Part shown: positions 8,264 to 16,193 of the stretch, one piece after another
Position numbering within the stretch: the first letter of the stretch is position 1
Layout of the letters: each line of letters begins with the position of its first letter
From: Synergistaceae bacterium
Lineage (GTDB): Bacteria; Synergistota; Synergistia; Synergistales; Synergistaceae
Direction: 5' to 3'
Assembly: GCA_018063805.1 (NCBI GenBank)
Contig: JAGPAO010000002.1
Coordinates: 1-33,638, forward strand
DNA: 33,638 bases
Translations under genes and position numbers: made by a program
Notes under the pieces: generated by a model
The model's input: only the letters and a program-made list of their open reading frames with translations
Told to the model about the DNA's origin: nothing
The model's database searches: none

Positions 8264-8557
8264 TTTACACCTATTATATTTCGGAAATTAAAGGAGGGAT
8301 GACGCAATGTACGCTTTTTCATGACGCTTGAACATTATGCACGGGGTGCATTACTGTGGTAAGTTTTTTATAGAAAAAGATGTTTTACATGCGGAGGTCC
8401 CTTTAGTTTCTGAATTAACCTATCAGACTCCCTAAAACATCTTTTTCCACTGTAGCAATTAACCCGTGAAGCGGTAAGACATACTTCTGTATGTCTTTGT
8501 TTGTTTGCTTGCTTGCTTGCTTGCTTGTGAAGAAAAGAAAAAGGAGTTTGATTAAAG
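8264..8557 (+). promoter_or_regulatory. Long structured 5' leader, candidate regulatory RNA
   Basis: This gene-free stretch holds several ordered elements. AAGGAGG at 8291-8297 precedes very short reading frames (ATG 8299, 10 codons; ATG 8307, 5 codons). A 6-bp hairpin ATGCAC-GGG-GTGCAT spans 8337-8351. A perfect 15-bp inverted repeat pairs 8373-8387 with 8433-8447, and GGAGGTC/GACTCC can pair inside it. A 9-bp hairpin (AAGACATAC/GTATGTCTT) spans 8476-8497 and runs into the T-rich tetranucleotide tract. The true ribosome-binding site, AAGGAG, is at 8541-8546. I do not recognise a known riboswitch class: TPP, T-box and guanidine consensus blocks are not seen. Confidence 0.45.
8496..8527 (+). 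repeat. Tetranucleotide tract (TTTG)3(CTTG)5
   Basis: Eight uninterrupted four-base units, three TTTG then five CTTG, lie 13 bases upstream of the AAGGAG ribosome-binding site of the binding-protein gene. The tract also forms the T-rich tail of the 8476-8497 hairpin. Such tracts can change length by slipped-strand mispairing. Here that would alter leader length and structure, not the reading frame. Confidence 0.9.
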
Positions 8558-9649
8558 ATGAAAAGATTTATGTTTACGTTGATGTTGTGCCTGTTTATCA
8601 CTATTCCAGTGTATGCGGCAGAGAAAAAAGTCCCCGTTATTCGTATGGCTTATGGTATGACAACGCATCAGCAAGGCTTTACCATCACCCTTCAAAAAGC
8701 TGAGGAGTTCAAGGATTTTGGCGTATACTTCAAGCCCGTTGTAGAAAAAGAAAAATACGATCTCTATAGGGGAAAAGAGCGAATCGCACGATTCGACATT
8801 ATTGTAACAAAGAGTGGAGCAGAAGCGGCGTCACTTTTTGCCCAAGGTCACCTTGATCTTACAACCAATTCATTTCCGGCAATGCTATCCGCAATTGATA
8901 ACGGCACACCGATTAAGGTATTAGCACCCATTCAAGCCGACGGTATTGCGATGGTTGGACGTATCGACTCTCCTGTAAAAGATTGGGATTCTCTCATGGC
9001 GTTTATCAAGGAAGCGAAGATGCCTGTCAAATTAGGTTATCATTCGCCAACCAGCGCCCCGAAAATTCTTATTGAAGCGGCTCTTTTTGAAGCAGGTTTG
9101 CGACTTACAGGTGACGCGAACGCGACGAAAAAAGAAGCTGACGTTCTCCTTGTGGACCTGAAAAGTGTTGCGAACTTCAATCCTGCTCTTACCTCTGGAC
9201 AGGTTGATTTTTGGGTGGCTCCCGCCCCAACCCCGCAAGTGGCGGTTTTGAAAAAACAGGGAAAAATGATTTTAGATCTTAAAACCCTTCCCCCTGCAGG
9301 AAAATGGGATCATTTTCCCTGTTGCGTAACAGCCGCGCATGTCAACATAATTGAGAAGTATCCGGAAGTTCTCAAAGCCTATATGGAGTTGCTGACGAAA
9401 TCCAGCGAGTGGTGTAACGCACACAAAGAAGAAGCAGATAAACTTTCCGCTGTATGGTTTGGCGTTCCAGTCGAGGCGACCAGGATGTCCCAGATGACAT
9501 TCTCAACAGACCCCAATGAAAAATGGTTTCGTAACGCCTCCCTGTATCCCGACATGCTGAACAAGATGAAACAGTTTAAAAATCACCTTAAGGGTAAAAA
9601 ATTGGAAGAGAGTAAAGACCTCGTCTTCGACTTCCGTTTTGTTAAATAG
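8558..9649 (+). CDS. NitT/TauT-type ABC substrate-binding protein
   Basis: An exported binding protein of 363 residues. The signal peptide is clear: Lys-Arg, then a hydrophobic run, then PVYA with likely cleavage before AEKK (about residue 21). There is no lipobox, so it should be soluble in the periplasm. The mature part resembles the SsuA/TauA/NMT1-like family: IRMAYGMTTHQQGFT near the start, GHLDLTTNSFPAMLSAI near residue 90, KLGYHSPTSAPKILIEAALFEAG near 155-178 and GQVDFWVAPAPTPQV near 215. These families bind small organic anions (sulfonates, nitrate) or pyrimidine precursors. AAGGAG lies 11 bases before the ATG. The permease and ATPase genes follow, then a metalloenzyme pair, so the ligand may be that enzyme's substrate (inference). 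Confidence 0.85.
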   Translation: MKRFMFTLMLCLFITIPVYAAEKKVPVIRMAYGMTTHQQGFTITLQKAEEFKDFGVYFKPVVEKEKYDLYRGKERIARFDIIVTKSGAEAASLFAQGHLDLTTNSFPAMLSAIDNGTPIKVLAPIQADGIAMVGRIDSPVKDWDSLMAFIKEAKMPVKLGYHSPTSAPKILIEAALFEAGLRLTGDANATKKEADVLLVDLKSVANFNPALTSGQVDFWVAPAPTPQVAVLKKQGKMILDLKTLPPAGKWDHFPCCVTAAHVNIIEKYPEVLKAYMELLTKSSEWCNAHKEEADKLSAVWFGVPVEATRMSQMTFSTDPNEKWFRNASLYPDMLNKMKQFKNHLKGKKLEESKDLVFDFRFVK

Positions 9650-9676
9650 TAAACCTCAACCTATGGAAGATAGAAA

Positions 9677-10513
9677 ATGAACAGATACTTTTACCAAGGT
9701 ACTTTGCCGTTGGTTGCCCCATTTCTATTTCTAATATTTTGGCATTACTCGTCTTTGCGGGTAGACAACCCTGTCGTATTGCCGCAAATCAGAGACGTAG
9801 TGTCGATATTGTTCCGTCCTACAGAGGATCTTTTGAATATGGGTTCCTTGATTAGGAATGTGTCCGTTAGTTTTATCCGTGTATTTGGAGGGTATTTTAT
9901 AGCTGTTGCTATTGCCCTCCCACTAGGTCTTGCTATGGGGTACTGGAGTAAGCTCCATCGGATGCTGAGTTTACTAATAGGCATCTTTCGCCCTATACCT
10001 CCGTTATCCTGGATTCCACTCGTCTTGGCTTGGTTTGGTGTCGCCAGCCTGGCAACAGTTATCGGAATCGAGGAAGGAGCATGGTATCCCTTTTTCAGTA
10101 ACATCAAACTTTCTATGCTGTTCATCATTTTTATCGGAGCTTTTTTCCCCATTCTGGTAAATACCATAGGAGGTGTTCAAAGCGTTAGAGAGACGTTGAT
10201 TGACGCAGCGAAAGTATTGGGGGCGTCTCAATATCAAATACTACGCTACGTTGTTCTTCCTTATGCTGCACCACAGGTTTTTACAGGCCTTAGGGTTGGC
10301 CTTGGTGTAGCGTGGATGTGTCTGGTTTCCGCTGAAATGATGCCCGGCAGTATTTCTGGAGTCGGTTACCTAATAACACACGCTTATACCGTCGCGCAGA
10401 CGGATATCGTGATTGCCGGGATGATCACCATTGGTGTGACGGGTGTCTTGATTGATACGGTATTCGTATTGATTGAGCACCGCGCCTTCCAGTGGCAAAA
10501 ACTCTACAGGTGA
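9677..10513 (+). CDS. NitT/TauT-type ABC permease (SsuC/TauC-like)
   Basis: An inner-membrane permease of 278 residues with about six hydrophobic segments, the normal size for SsuC/TauC. The ATPase-contact EAA loop is visible as DAAKVLGASQYQILRYVVLP (about residues 176-195). FRPIPPLSWIPLVLAWFG is the conserved segment seen in nitrate/sulfonate permeases. It starts 27 bases after the binding-protein gene. Its stop (TGA 10511-10513) lies inside the ribosome-binding site of the ATPase gene, so their translation is linked. Confidence 0.9.
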   Translation: MNRYFYQGTLPLVAPFLFLIFWHYSSLRVDNPVVLPQIRDVVSILFRPTEDLLNMGSLIRNVSVSFIRVFGGYFIAVAIALPLGLAMGYWSKLHRMLSLLIGIFRPIPPLSWIPLVLAWFGVASLATVIGIEEGAWYPFFSNIKLSMLFIIFIGAFFPILVNTIGGVQSVRETLIDAAKVLGASQYQILRYVVLPYAAPQVFTGLRVGLGVAWMCLVSAEMMPGSISGVGYLITHAYTVAQTDIVIAGMITIGVTGVLIDTVFVLIEHRAFQWQKLYR

Positions 10514-10517
10514 TGAT

Positions 10518-11282
10518 GTGACGAATAATAATTTGCTTGAAACTCAAGGATTGAACAAAACATTCACGACAGACAAAGGAGAAAACGTCGATGCGCTCTA
10601 TGACGTTAACCTTGTAGTAAAGCCAAATGAGTTTGTCTGTATTGTAGGTCCGTCTGGATGCGGAAAATCTACACTTCTGCGGATATTGGCAGGTCTGGAA
10701 GCACCTTCTAGTGGGAGAGTTCTTCTAAAAGGTACTGAAATAACCGGGCCGGGACGTGAGCGAGGCATGGTTTTTCAGGAATATTCTTTGATGCCATGGC
10801 GTAATGTTGAGGAAAACATCTGGATGGGACCTCAGCTTTTCGGTAAATCAAAAGACGATTGCAGAGCAATTGCCAGGAAGTATATAGAACTAGTTAAGCT
10901 GAATGGTTTTGAGCGAGCCCTGCCACATGAGCTTTCTGGAGGAATGAGGCAGCGTGTGGCAATTGCCCGTGCTCTAGCAAACGATCCAGAAATTTTGTTG
11001 ATGGATGAACCGTTTGGTGCTCTGGATTCTTATACAAGGATTATCCTGCAAAAAGAACTGCTTAAAATTTGGCAGGCGAATCGAAAAACGGTTTTGTTCA
11101 TAACGCACAGCGTTGATGAAGCGGTTTTTTTAGCTGACCGCGTTGTCGTCATGTCGGCACGCCCAGGTAAGGTTGTGCTGGAGGAATTCTTGGATATTCC
11201 TCACCCGAGAAAAAGAGATAACCCTCTTTACGCCAAAACTCTGGAAAAAATTTTGGAACTTCTGGAGAACGAACAGTCGTGA
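10518..11282 (+). CDS. NitT/TauT-type ABC ATPase (SsuB/TauB-like)
   Basis: A single-domain cytoplasmic ATPase of 254 residues. It has Walker A GPSGCGKST, a Q-loop in MVFQEYSLMPWRNV, signature LSGGMRQRVAIARAL, Walker B LLMDEPFGALD and the H-loop THSVDEAVFLADRVVVM, the set expected for SsuB/TauB. GTG 10518 is chosen because AGGTGAT (10508-10514) sits just upstream. The alternative TTG at 10473 lies inside the permease gene and would add residues unlike the family. The gene belongs to the operon 8558-13234. Confidence 0.92.
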   Translation: MTNNNLLETQGLNKTFTTDKGENVDALYDVNLVVKPNEFVCIVGPSGCGKSTLLRILAGLEAPSSGRVLLKGTEITGPGRERGMVFQEYSLMPWRNVEENIWMGPQLFGKSKDDCRAIARKYIELVKLNGFERALPHELSGGMRQRVAIARALANDPEILLMDEPFGALDSYTRIILQKELLKIWQANRKTVLFITHSVDEAVFLADRVVVMSARPGKVVLEEFLDIPHPRKRDNPLYAKTLEKILELLENEQS

Positions 11283-11315
11283 GCAAGGTACCATGCTTTG
11301 AAAGGAGAATGTAGT

Positions 11316-12464
11316 ATGCACAATATAGACGCAATGCTGGATAAAATGCGAGATGAGAGCCTGGAAGCAGCGGTTGTTATCAAAGAAGCTAAAGACGTAG
11401 GCCAACGGGTACTGGGAACCTATTGCGTATTTACTCCCGTCGAGATCATTCGTGCTACTGGTGCCTGGGCGGTCTCTCTTTGCAGCAAGAAAGCCGATCC
11501 GATCCCAGCCGCAGAGGAGCATCTACCCCGCAATCTCTGCCCCTTGATTAAGGCCAGTTACGGTTATGCCTATACGGATACATGCCCATATTTTTTTCTG
11601 TCCGACGCGGTAATAGGGGAGACAACCTGCGACGGCAAGAAAAAGATGTACGAGTATCTTAACCGAATCAAGCCTGTTCATGTTATGCAGCTTCCTCAGA
11701 CCTTGGATGATTCCGCTATTTTCCAATGGCGCGAATCCGTTTTAAAAATGTCGACCTGGCTGGAAGAGTTTTATGGCATAAAAATAACGGAGGATAATCT
11801 TTCCAAAGCCATTCGCGAGGGCAATGCGGAAAGAAAAGCGCTGAACGAATTCTTCGCCCTGTCAAAACTTGATCCGGCTCCCGTAACAGGATTGGAAATA
11901 ATGATGGTCTCCGATTGGACGAGGCTAATCTATGATCCGAATGAAATTGTACGTCGATTGCATGAACTGACAAATGCGATTCGTGAGAATTATGAGAACG
12001 GAGAGCGCAGAACCGCAGCAGATCGCAAGAGAATTCTGGTTACAGGCTGCCCGCTCGGCAAGGCAGTAGAAAAGACCATTGTCGCAATCGAAGAAAATGG
12101 CGGGACCGTCGTGTGTTACGACAACTGCGGCCATTACAAGGGGACGTTGGAGATGGTGGACGAAACCCAAGACCCACTCGAGGCGATTGCGGACAAATAC
12201 ATGCATACAGCGTGTTCGGTAATCAGCCCCAATGATCGGCGCATGAATATTCTCTCGCGATTTGCTGACGAATATCAAATCGACGGCGTTGTCGACATCG
12301 TATTACAGGCCTGTCATACCTATGCGATTGAGACCATGAGAGTACGGGAAACGATGAATAATAAGGGGAATATCCCCTATATCTCCATCGAAACCGATTA
12401 CTACCAAGGCGACACAGAACAGCTCTCGACAAGAATGGGCGCGTTCATGGAAATGATGAGTTAG
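11316..12464 (+). CDS. yjiM: YjiM-like double-cubane-cluster/2-hydroxyacyl-CoA dehydratase-family protein
   Basis: A 382-residue member of the HgdB/BcrB/BzdO superfamily, in the stand-alone branch containing E. coli YjiM and the double-cubane-cluster protein (DCCP). Cysteines likely to bind iron-sulfur clusters are C37 (GTYCVFTP), C75 (LPRNLCPLI), C105 (GETTCDGKKK) and C333 (VLQACHTYAIE), with C271 and C300 nearby (DNCGHYKG, HTACSVISPND). True dehydratases need two such subunits; only one is encoded here, as for DCCP. DCCP is reported to use ATP-driven electrons from its partner to reduce small molecules, and its natural substrate is unknown. AAAGGAGA is eight bases before ATG 11316. The partner ATPase follows by five bases and an importer precedes it, so a role in transforming the imported compound is inferred. 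Confidence 0.85.
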   Translation: MHNIDAMLDKMRDESLEAAVVIKEAKDVGQRVLGTYCVFTPVEIIRATGAWAVSLCSKKADPIPAAEEHLPRNLCPLIKASYGYAYTDTCPYFFLSDAVIGETTCDGKKKMYEYLNRIKPVHVMQLPQTLDDSAIFQWRESVLKMSTWLEEFYGIKITEDNLSKAIREGNAERKALNEFFALSKLDPAPVTGLEIMMVSDWTRLIYDPNEIVRRLHELTNAIRENYENGERRTAADRKRILVTGCPLGKAVEKTIVAIEENGGTVVCYDNCGHYKGTLEMVDETQDPLEAIADKYMHTACSVISPNDRRMNILSRFADEYQIDGVVDIVLQACHTYAIETMRVRETMNNKGNIPYISIETDYYQGDTEQLSTRMGAFMEMMS

Positions 12465-12469
12465 GGAAG

Positions 12470-13234
12470 ATGGATATTTTGACAGCAGGATTGGACATCG
12501 GTTCTGTTGGCGTCAAGGCCGTTTTAATGAAGAATGGACAGATAGTATCCACTGTTTTAATGCCTACCGGATGGAATCCTGGGGATAGCGGAGAAAAAGC
12601 AATGCATCAGTTATTCGATGTGGCAGGGATTCATCAGGAGGATGTGACCTATACCATTGCTACGGGTTACGGGCGAAAGGCATTCAAAAGAGCAAACAAG
12701 TATATTACTGAAATAACGTGCCATGCGATTGGAGCAAGATATCTCTTTCCAGAAGTAAATGCAATTCTTGATATCGGGGGACAAGACAGCAAGGCGATTC
12801 GCCTTGGCGAGGCAGGAGAAATCCTGGACTTTCTTATGAACGATAAATGTGCGGCAGGAACCGGAAGATTTTTAGAATCGATGGCAATTTTGCTGGAATA
12901 CGAATTCAAGGATTTCAGCGAATTGCCGTGCGGCATAGAGCCTCACCGCATATCAAGTATGTGTACTGTCTTTGCGGAAAGCGAGGTCATCGGCCTTCTA
13001 GCGAAGGGTATCGACAAGCAATCTATCGCACTCGGTCTATTGGATTCAATTGCCTCCAGAGCCGAAGGAATGATTAAAAGACTCGGTGGAAACGGCCCCA
13101 TTGTCTTTACCGGAGGTTTGTCAAAGAGTAAAAATCTAGTTGCATTTCTTGAAAAAAGACTCACGCGAACGGTCCTCTGCAGTGAAATGTCTCAGTTTGC
13201 CGGGGCAATTGGTGCCGCATTGCTCGGCGAATAG
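12470..13234 (+). CDS. yjiL: YjiL/HgdC-type ATPase, reductive activator of the YjiM-like protein
   Basis: A 254-residue BadF/BadG/BcrA/BcrD-family ATPase (ASKHA fold). The nucleotide-binding blocks are LDIGSVGVKAVLM (residues 8-20), DIGGQDSKAI (101-110) and the late VFTGGLSKSKNL. C127 (NDKCAAGTG) and C165 (SSMCTVFAESE) match the two cysteines that hold a single [4Fe-4S] cluster at the interface of the activator dimer. By family knowledge it couples ATP hydrolysis to one-electron transfer into the partner metalloprotein encoded immediately upstream. The size is normal for a one-domain activator. No dedicated ferredoxin gene is nearby, so the electron donor must come from elsewhere. Confidence 0.9.
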   Translation: MDILTAGLDIGSVGVKAVLMKNGQIVSTVLMPTGWNPGDSGEKAMHQLFDVAGIHQEDVTYTIATGYGRKAFKRANKYITEITCHAIGARYLFPEVNAILDIGGQDSKAIRLGEAGEILDFLMNDKCAAGTGRFLESMAILLEYEFKDFSELPCGIEPHRISSMCTVFAESEVIGLLAKGIDKQSIALGLLDSIASRAEGMIKRLGGNGPIVFTGGLSKSKNLVAFLEKRLTRTVLCSEMSQFAGAIGAALLGE

Positions 13235-13353
13235 GCATGACATAAGCTCCAAGAACATGAAAATAAAAATGTTTAGAGGTGGAGAAATGACATAAACACT
13301 AACGTGATGCACCGTAGTACCGAACGACCCAGATTCATAAGGAGAGATTTTCA

Positions 13354-14133
13354 GTGATAACGGAAAACAGCGGTAACAATCAAGGCTTCCTTCTGCGGGT
13401 ACATGAGATTTCTAAAAAATACGGTAACGTTAAGGCGTTGCAGAGGGTTTCTCTTGATATTTTTTCAGGCGAGATTATTGCGCTTGTCGGAGATAACGGA
13501 GCGGGAAAATCTACATTGTTCAAGTGTCTTTCAGGCACAATTTACCCTGATAAAGGTTTTATCGAAATCGTCGGAAAACGTTTTACCGGATTGACTCCCA
13601 AAGAATCCGTTTCCTGCGGTATTTCTGCCGTTTATCAGGATTTAGCCTTGGTCGAAGAACTTGATGTGGCAACCAATATATTCCTGGGAATGGAGCCTCT
13701 TTTACTAAAGTTGGTTGTCGACCGCAAGCGTATGTACAGAGATGCCGTCTCAGTGTTGGAGAAGCTGGAGATAAATTTGCCCTCCGTCCACGTTAAAATG
13801 AAAAAACTATCGGGGGGGCAGCGTCAAGCGGTGGCTATAGCCCGCGCCGTAGTTCGGAGCTCTCATTCAAACACTAAAGGGTTGATTATTTTTGACGAAC
13901 CCACTGCGGCTATGGGAGCGCGCGAAAGTACAGCGGTTCTGAAGATCCTGTCTGACCTCCGAGGCCAAGGTTACGCCCTGCTCTGCATCTCTCACAATAT
14001 TCCTCAGATTTTTGACCTTTCCGACCGCATTTGCGTTATGAGGTCCGGGAAAATCATCTGGATTGGAGATAAGTCCGCGACATCCGTAGGAGAAATTCTT
14101 TCCCTGGTTTCGGGAGTGTCTGTCAATGCTTAG
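13354..14133 (+). CDS. ABC sugar-type importer ATPase, single-domain (FrcA/RbsA half)
   Basis: A 259-residue ATPase with one nucleotide-binding domain: Walker A GDNGAGKST, signature LSGGQRQAVAIARAV, Walker B LIIFDEPTAAMG and H-loop CISHNIPQIFDLSD. The sequence is closest in style to one half of RbsA, or to the short FrcA-type ATPases that act as homodimers. The GTG start at 13354 has AAGGAGA eight bases upstream. It overlaps the permease start by eight bases. The 119-base gap after the activator gene shows no terminator, so read-through from the upstream operon is possible. The substrate is unknown, probably a sugar or similar polyol. Confidence 0.9.
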   Translation: MITENSGNNQGFLLRVHEISKKYGNVKALQRVSLDIFSGEIIALVGDNGAGKSTLFKCLSGTIYPDKGFIEIVGKRFTGLTPKESVSCGISAVYQDLALVEELDVATNIFLGMEPLLLKLVVDRKRMYRDAVSVLEKLEINLPSVHVKMKKLSGGQRQAVAIARAVVRSSHSNTKGLIIFDEPTAAMGARESTAVLKILSDLRGQGYALLCISHNIPQIFDLSDRICVMRSGKIIWIGDKSATSVGEILSLVSGVSVNA

Positions 14134-15046
14134 GTGGGGACAAACTTTCTGGGTTGCCGTAAGTCTTGCCGTTTTCGTGCTGCTGTTTTCTGTCTGGTCG
14201 CCATATTTTGCCAACTTGGATAATATGCTCAACATCCTCGACCAAAGTAGTATCAACGTTATTGCTGCTATAGGTATGACGCTAGTCATTGCCTCCGCAG
14301 GCATCGATCTATCGGTAGGGTCCGTAGTCGCAGCCACAGGAGTTGTTATGGCAACGCTTTTGAAAGAAGGTTCCCTCCCGTTTCCAGCTATAGCCGCAGG
14401 GCTGGCTTTCGGTGGACTAATCGGTGCCTTCAACGCCTTGTTGGTCGTCAAAATCAGGGTCACTCCTTTCATGGCAACGCTGACAACGATGAATCTGGCT
14501 GGAGGTGCTACGCTCATTTTCACTCAGGGTATTCCGATATACGGTTTTTCCCAGGCGTTCGCCTGGATCGGCAGAGGAAGGCCCGGCGGGGTTCCCGTTT
14601 CGATCTGGATTGCTATCGTTGTTTTTCTTGCTGGCTTCTGCATTGTGCGCTTTACCCGTCTTGGATTGTATGCTTTGGCTCTGGGCAGTAACGAGGAAGC
14701 GCTTTGGCGTGTCGGAGTTTCCACGGCATCTTACAAAGGAGCGTTGTACGTGCTCTCCGGCATATGCGCAGCCGCGGCTTCCGTCATTTTGACCGCCAAA
14801 TTAAACAGCGCGGAGCCATTGGCCGGCACAATGATTGAGATGAACGCTATTGCCACTGTGATTTTGGGGGGTACAGACATCAGGGGAGGCCGGGCAAACA
14901 TGGCAGGCACGCTCCTGGCAGGGCTGTTGATGGGAGTATTGGCGAACGGGTTGGTGCTTGTAGGAATTTCTTCCTATTATCAGCAATTCACAGTGGGTGT
15001 CATCATCCTGGTTGCCGTAGTCATCTCGGAAATGAAAAGAAAATAA
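14126..15046 (+). CDS. ABC sugar-type permease (RbsC/FrcC-like)
   Basis: An inner-membrane permease of 306 residues with the RbsC hallmarks: GMTLVIASAGIDLSVGSVVA near residue 50, the loop ALGSNEEALWRVGVS near 185 and AIATVILGGTDIRGGRA near 240. The start overlaps the ATPase stop by eight bases, implying coupled synthesis. As the only permease gene of the set it probably works as a homodimer. A spare AAGGAG motif (about 15056) follows the gene with no credible start behind it. Confidence 0.9.
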   Translation: MLRWGQTFWVAVSLAVFVLLFSVWSPYFANLDNMLNILDQSSINVIAAIGMTLVIASAGIDLSVGSVVAATGVVMATLLKEGSLPFPAIAAGLAFGGLIGAFNALLVVKIRVTPFMATLTTMNLAGGATLIFTQGIPIYGFSQAFAWIGRGRPGGVPVSIWIAIVVFLAGFCIVRFTRLGLYALALGSNEEALWRVGVSTASYKGALYVLSGICAAAASVILTAKLNSAEPLAGTMIEMNAIATVILGGTDIRGGRANMAGTLLAGLLMGVLANGLVLVGISSYYQQFTVGVIILVAVVISEMKRK

Positions 15047-15158
15047 AAGGATGTAAGGAGACAAAAAAAACTTGGTGCTTTACCCGGCTCCCATCAAAAA
15101 TACTCAGTCTATCTGGGCTTGTAATCGGATAGAAAAACGTGAAAGGAAAGTGTTTATA

Positions 15159-16190
15159 ATGATGAAAAAGTATATCGCTCGAACCGTGTTAACAGCTCTT
15201 CTTTTCTGCCTGGCTTTTCCGGCCCTAGCAGCAGACTTGAACCCAATGGTCTTGAAATCCATTAGAATCGTCGAATCTCAGCTGGGAGATATCTCCAAAA
15301 TTAAAAAAGATAAAAAGATCGGCGTACTGGTTATTACTCTGGCTAACCCTTATTGGGCGGAGATGAAAAAACGCTATGAGGAATGGGCTCCCCAAATGGG
15401 TGTTACGGTGGAAATTCTCGCGGCTCCCACGGAAGGTGACCTAAAGTCGCAGTTGGACACCTTGGAAACAATGGTCGCGAAAGATTACGATGCAATTATC
15501 GTAACACCTATGGATCCGTTTAACTTGATTCCTGGTATTTTAAAAGCCAATAAAAAAGGCATTCCCATTATTTGTTCGGGACCAACCGTAGACAGCAAAG
15601 CGTTGACAGATGCCGGCGGGCATCTGAATGGTTGGATTAGTGCCACATTTCTGGATCAGGGGCGCCTTGCGGCGGAAGACATGGTTAAAAAACTCGGCAA
15701 ATCCGGTGGGGACGTGGCAATCATCGAGGGCATACCGGGCGCGGGACAGAGTGAGGCTCGCAAAAAGGGCGCAAGCGATATTTTTAAAAATGCTCCCGGA
15801 GTTTCACTTGTTTCTGTCCAACCCGGAAAATGGAACCGTAACCTGGCGTTTGACATAACCACCAACCTAATCAAAGCCAACCCCAAGCTGAGGGGTCTCT
15901 ACTGCGCCAACGATGTAATGGCCCTGGCCGCTGCCGATGCTCTTCTGGCTGCGGGGAAAAGTGAAGGCGTTCTGATATATGGGACAGATTTTATTCCGGA
16001 AGCCCAAAAAGCGATACGTGAAAAAAAACTCCAGGGTTCTACGACATTCTCTCAGGCAGCATGGACACGCGGTGCCCTTATCTTTGCGGTGAAACTGGCA
16101 TCCAAGGTGAATGACCTGCCCAAACAGTTGGACATTCCTATCATATTGGCAACTTTCGACAACATCTCAGATTTTAAAGGCTGGAAGTAA
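15159..16190 (+). CDS. ABC sugar-type substrate-binding protein (RbsB-like)
   Basis: A 343-residue periplasmic protein of the Peripla_BP_4 family. The signal peptide starts at MMKKYIARTV, has a hydrophobic core and ends at PALAA with likely cleavage before DLNP (about residue 25). The mature part has IGVLVITLANPYWAEMKKR (first strand and helix), DYDAIIVTPMDPFNLIPGI and LYCANDVMALAAADALLAAG, all typical of RbsB. ATG 15159 is chosen because the signal peptide begins there and AAAGGA lies upstream; a 29-codon in-frame extension to TTG 15072 would put odd residues before it. Trp residues in the mature part (NPYW, GKWNRN, FKGWK) may help stack a sugar ring, but the ligand is not identifiable. Confidence 0.9.
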   Translation: MMKKYIARTVLTALLFCLAFPALAADLNPMVLKSIRIVESQLGDISKIKKDKKIGVLVITLANPYWAEMKKRYEEWAPQMGVTVEILAAPTEGDLKSQLDTLETMVAKDYDAIIVTPMDPFNLIPGILKANKKGIPIICSGPTVDSKALTDAGGHLNGWISATFLDQGRLAAEDMVKKLGKSGGDVAIIEGIPGAGQSEARKKGASDIFKNAPGVSLVSVQPGKWNRNLAFDITTNLIKANPKLRGLYCANDVMALAAADALLAAGKSEGVLIYGTDFIPEAQKAIREKKLQGSTTFSQAAWTRGALIFAVKLASKVNDLPKQLDIPIILATFDNISDFKGWK

Positions 16191-16193
16191 TAA

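Noticed and set aside
8496-8527. CRISPR or larger repeat array
   Set aside because: The repeat unit is four bases with no spacers.
8264-8557. TPP, T-box or guanidine riboswitch
   Set aside because: None of the conserved sequence blocks of these classes is present, although the importer family made them worth checking.
8368-8601. Minus-strand frame across the leader
   Set aside because: Its sequence is the low-complexity reverse reading of the tetranucleotide tract (KQASKQANKQ).
11316-13234. True 2-hydroxyacyl-CoA dehydratase or benzoyl-CoA reductase operon
   Set aside because: Only one HgdB-type subunit is present and it matches the stand-alone YjiM/DCCP branch; no CoA-transferase or second subunit gene is nearby.
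15072-15158. In-frame 29-codon extension of the RbsB-like gene to TTG 15072 behind AAGGAG
   Set aside because: The added residues would precede a textbook signal peptide beginning at 15159 that has its own AAAGGA site.
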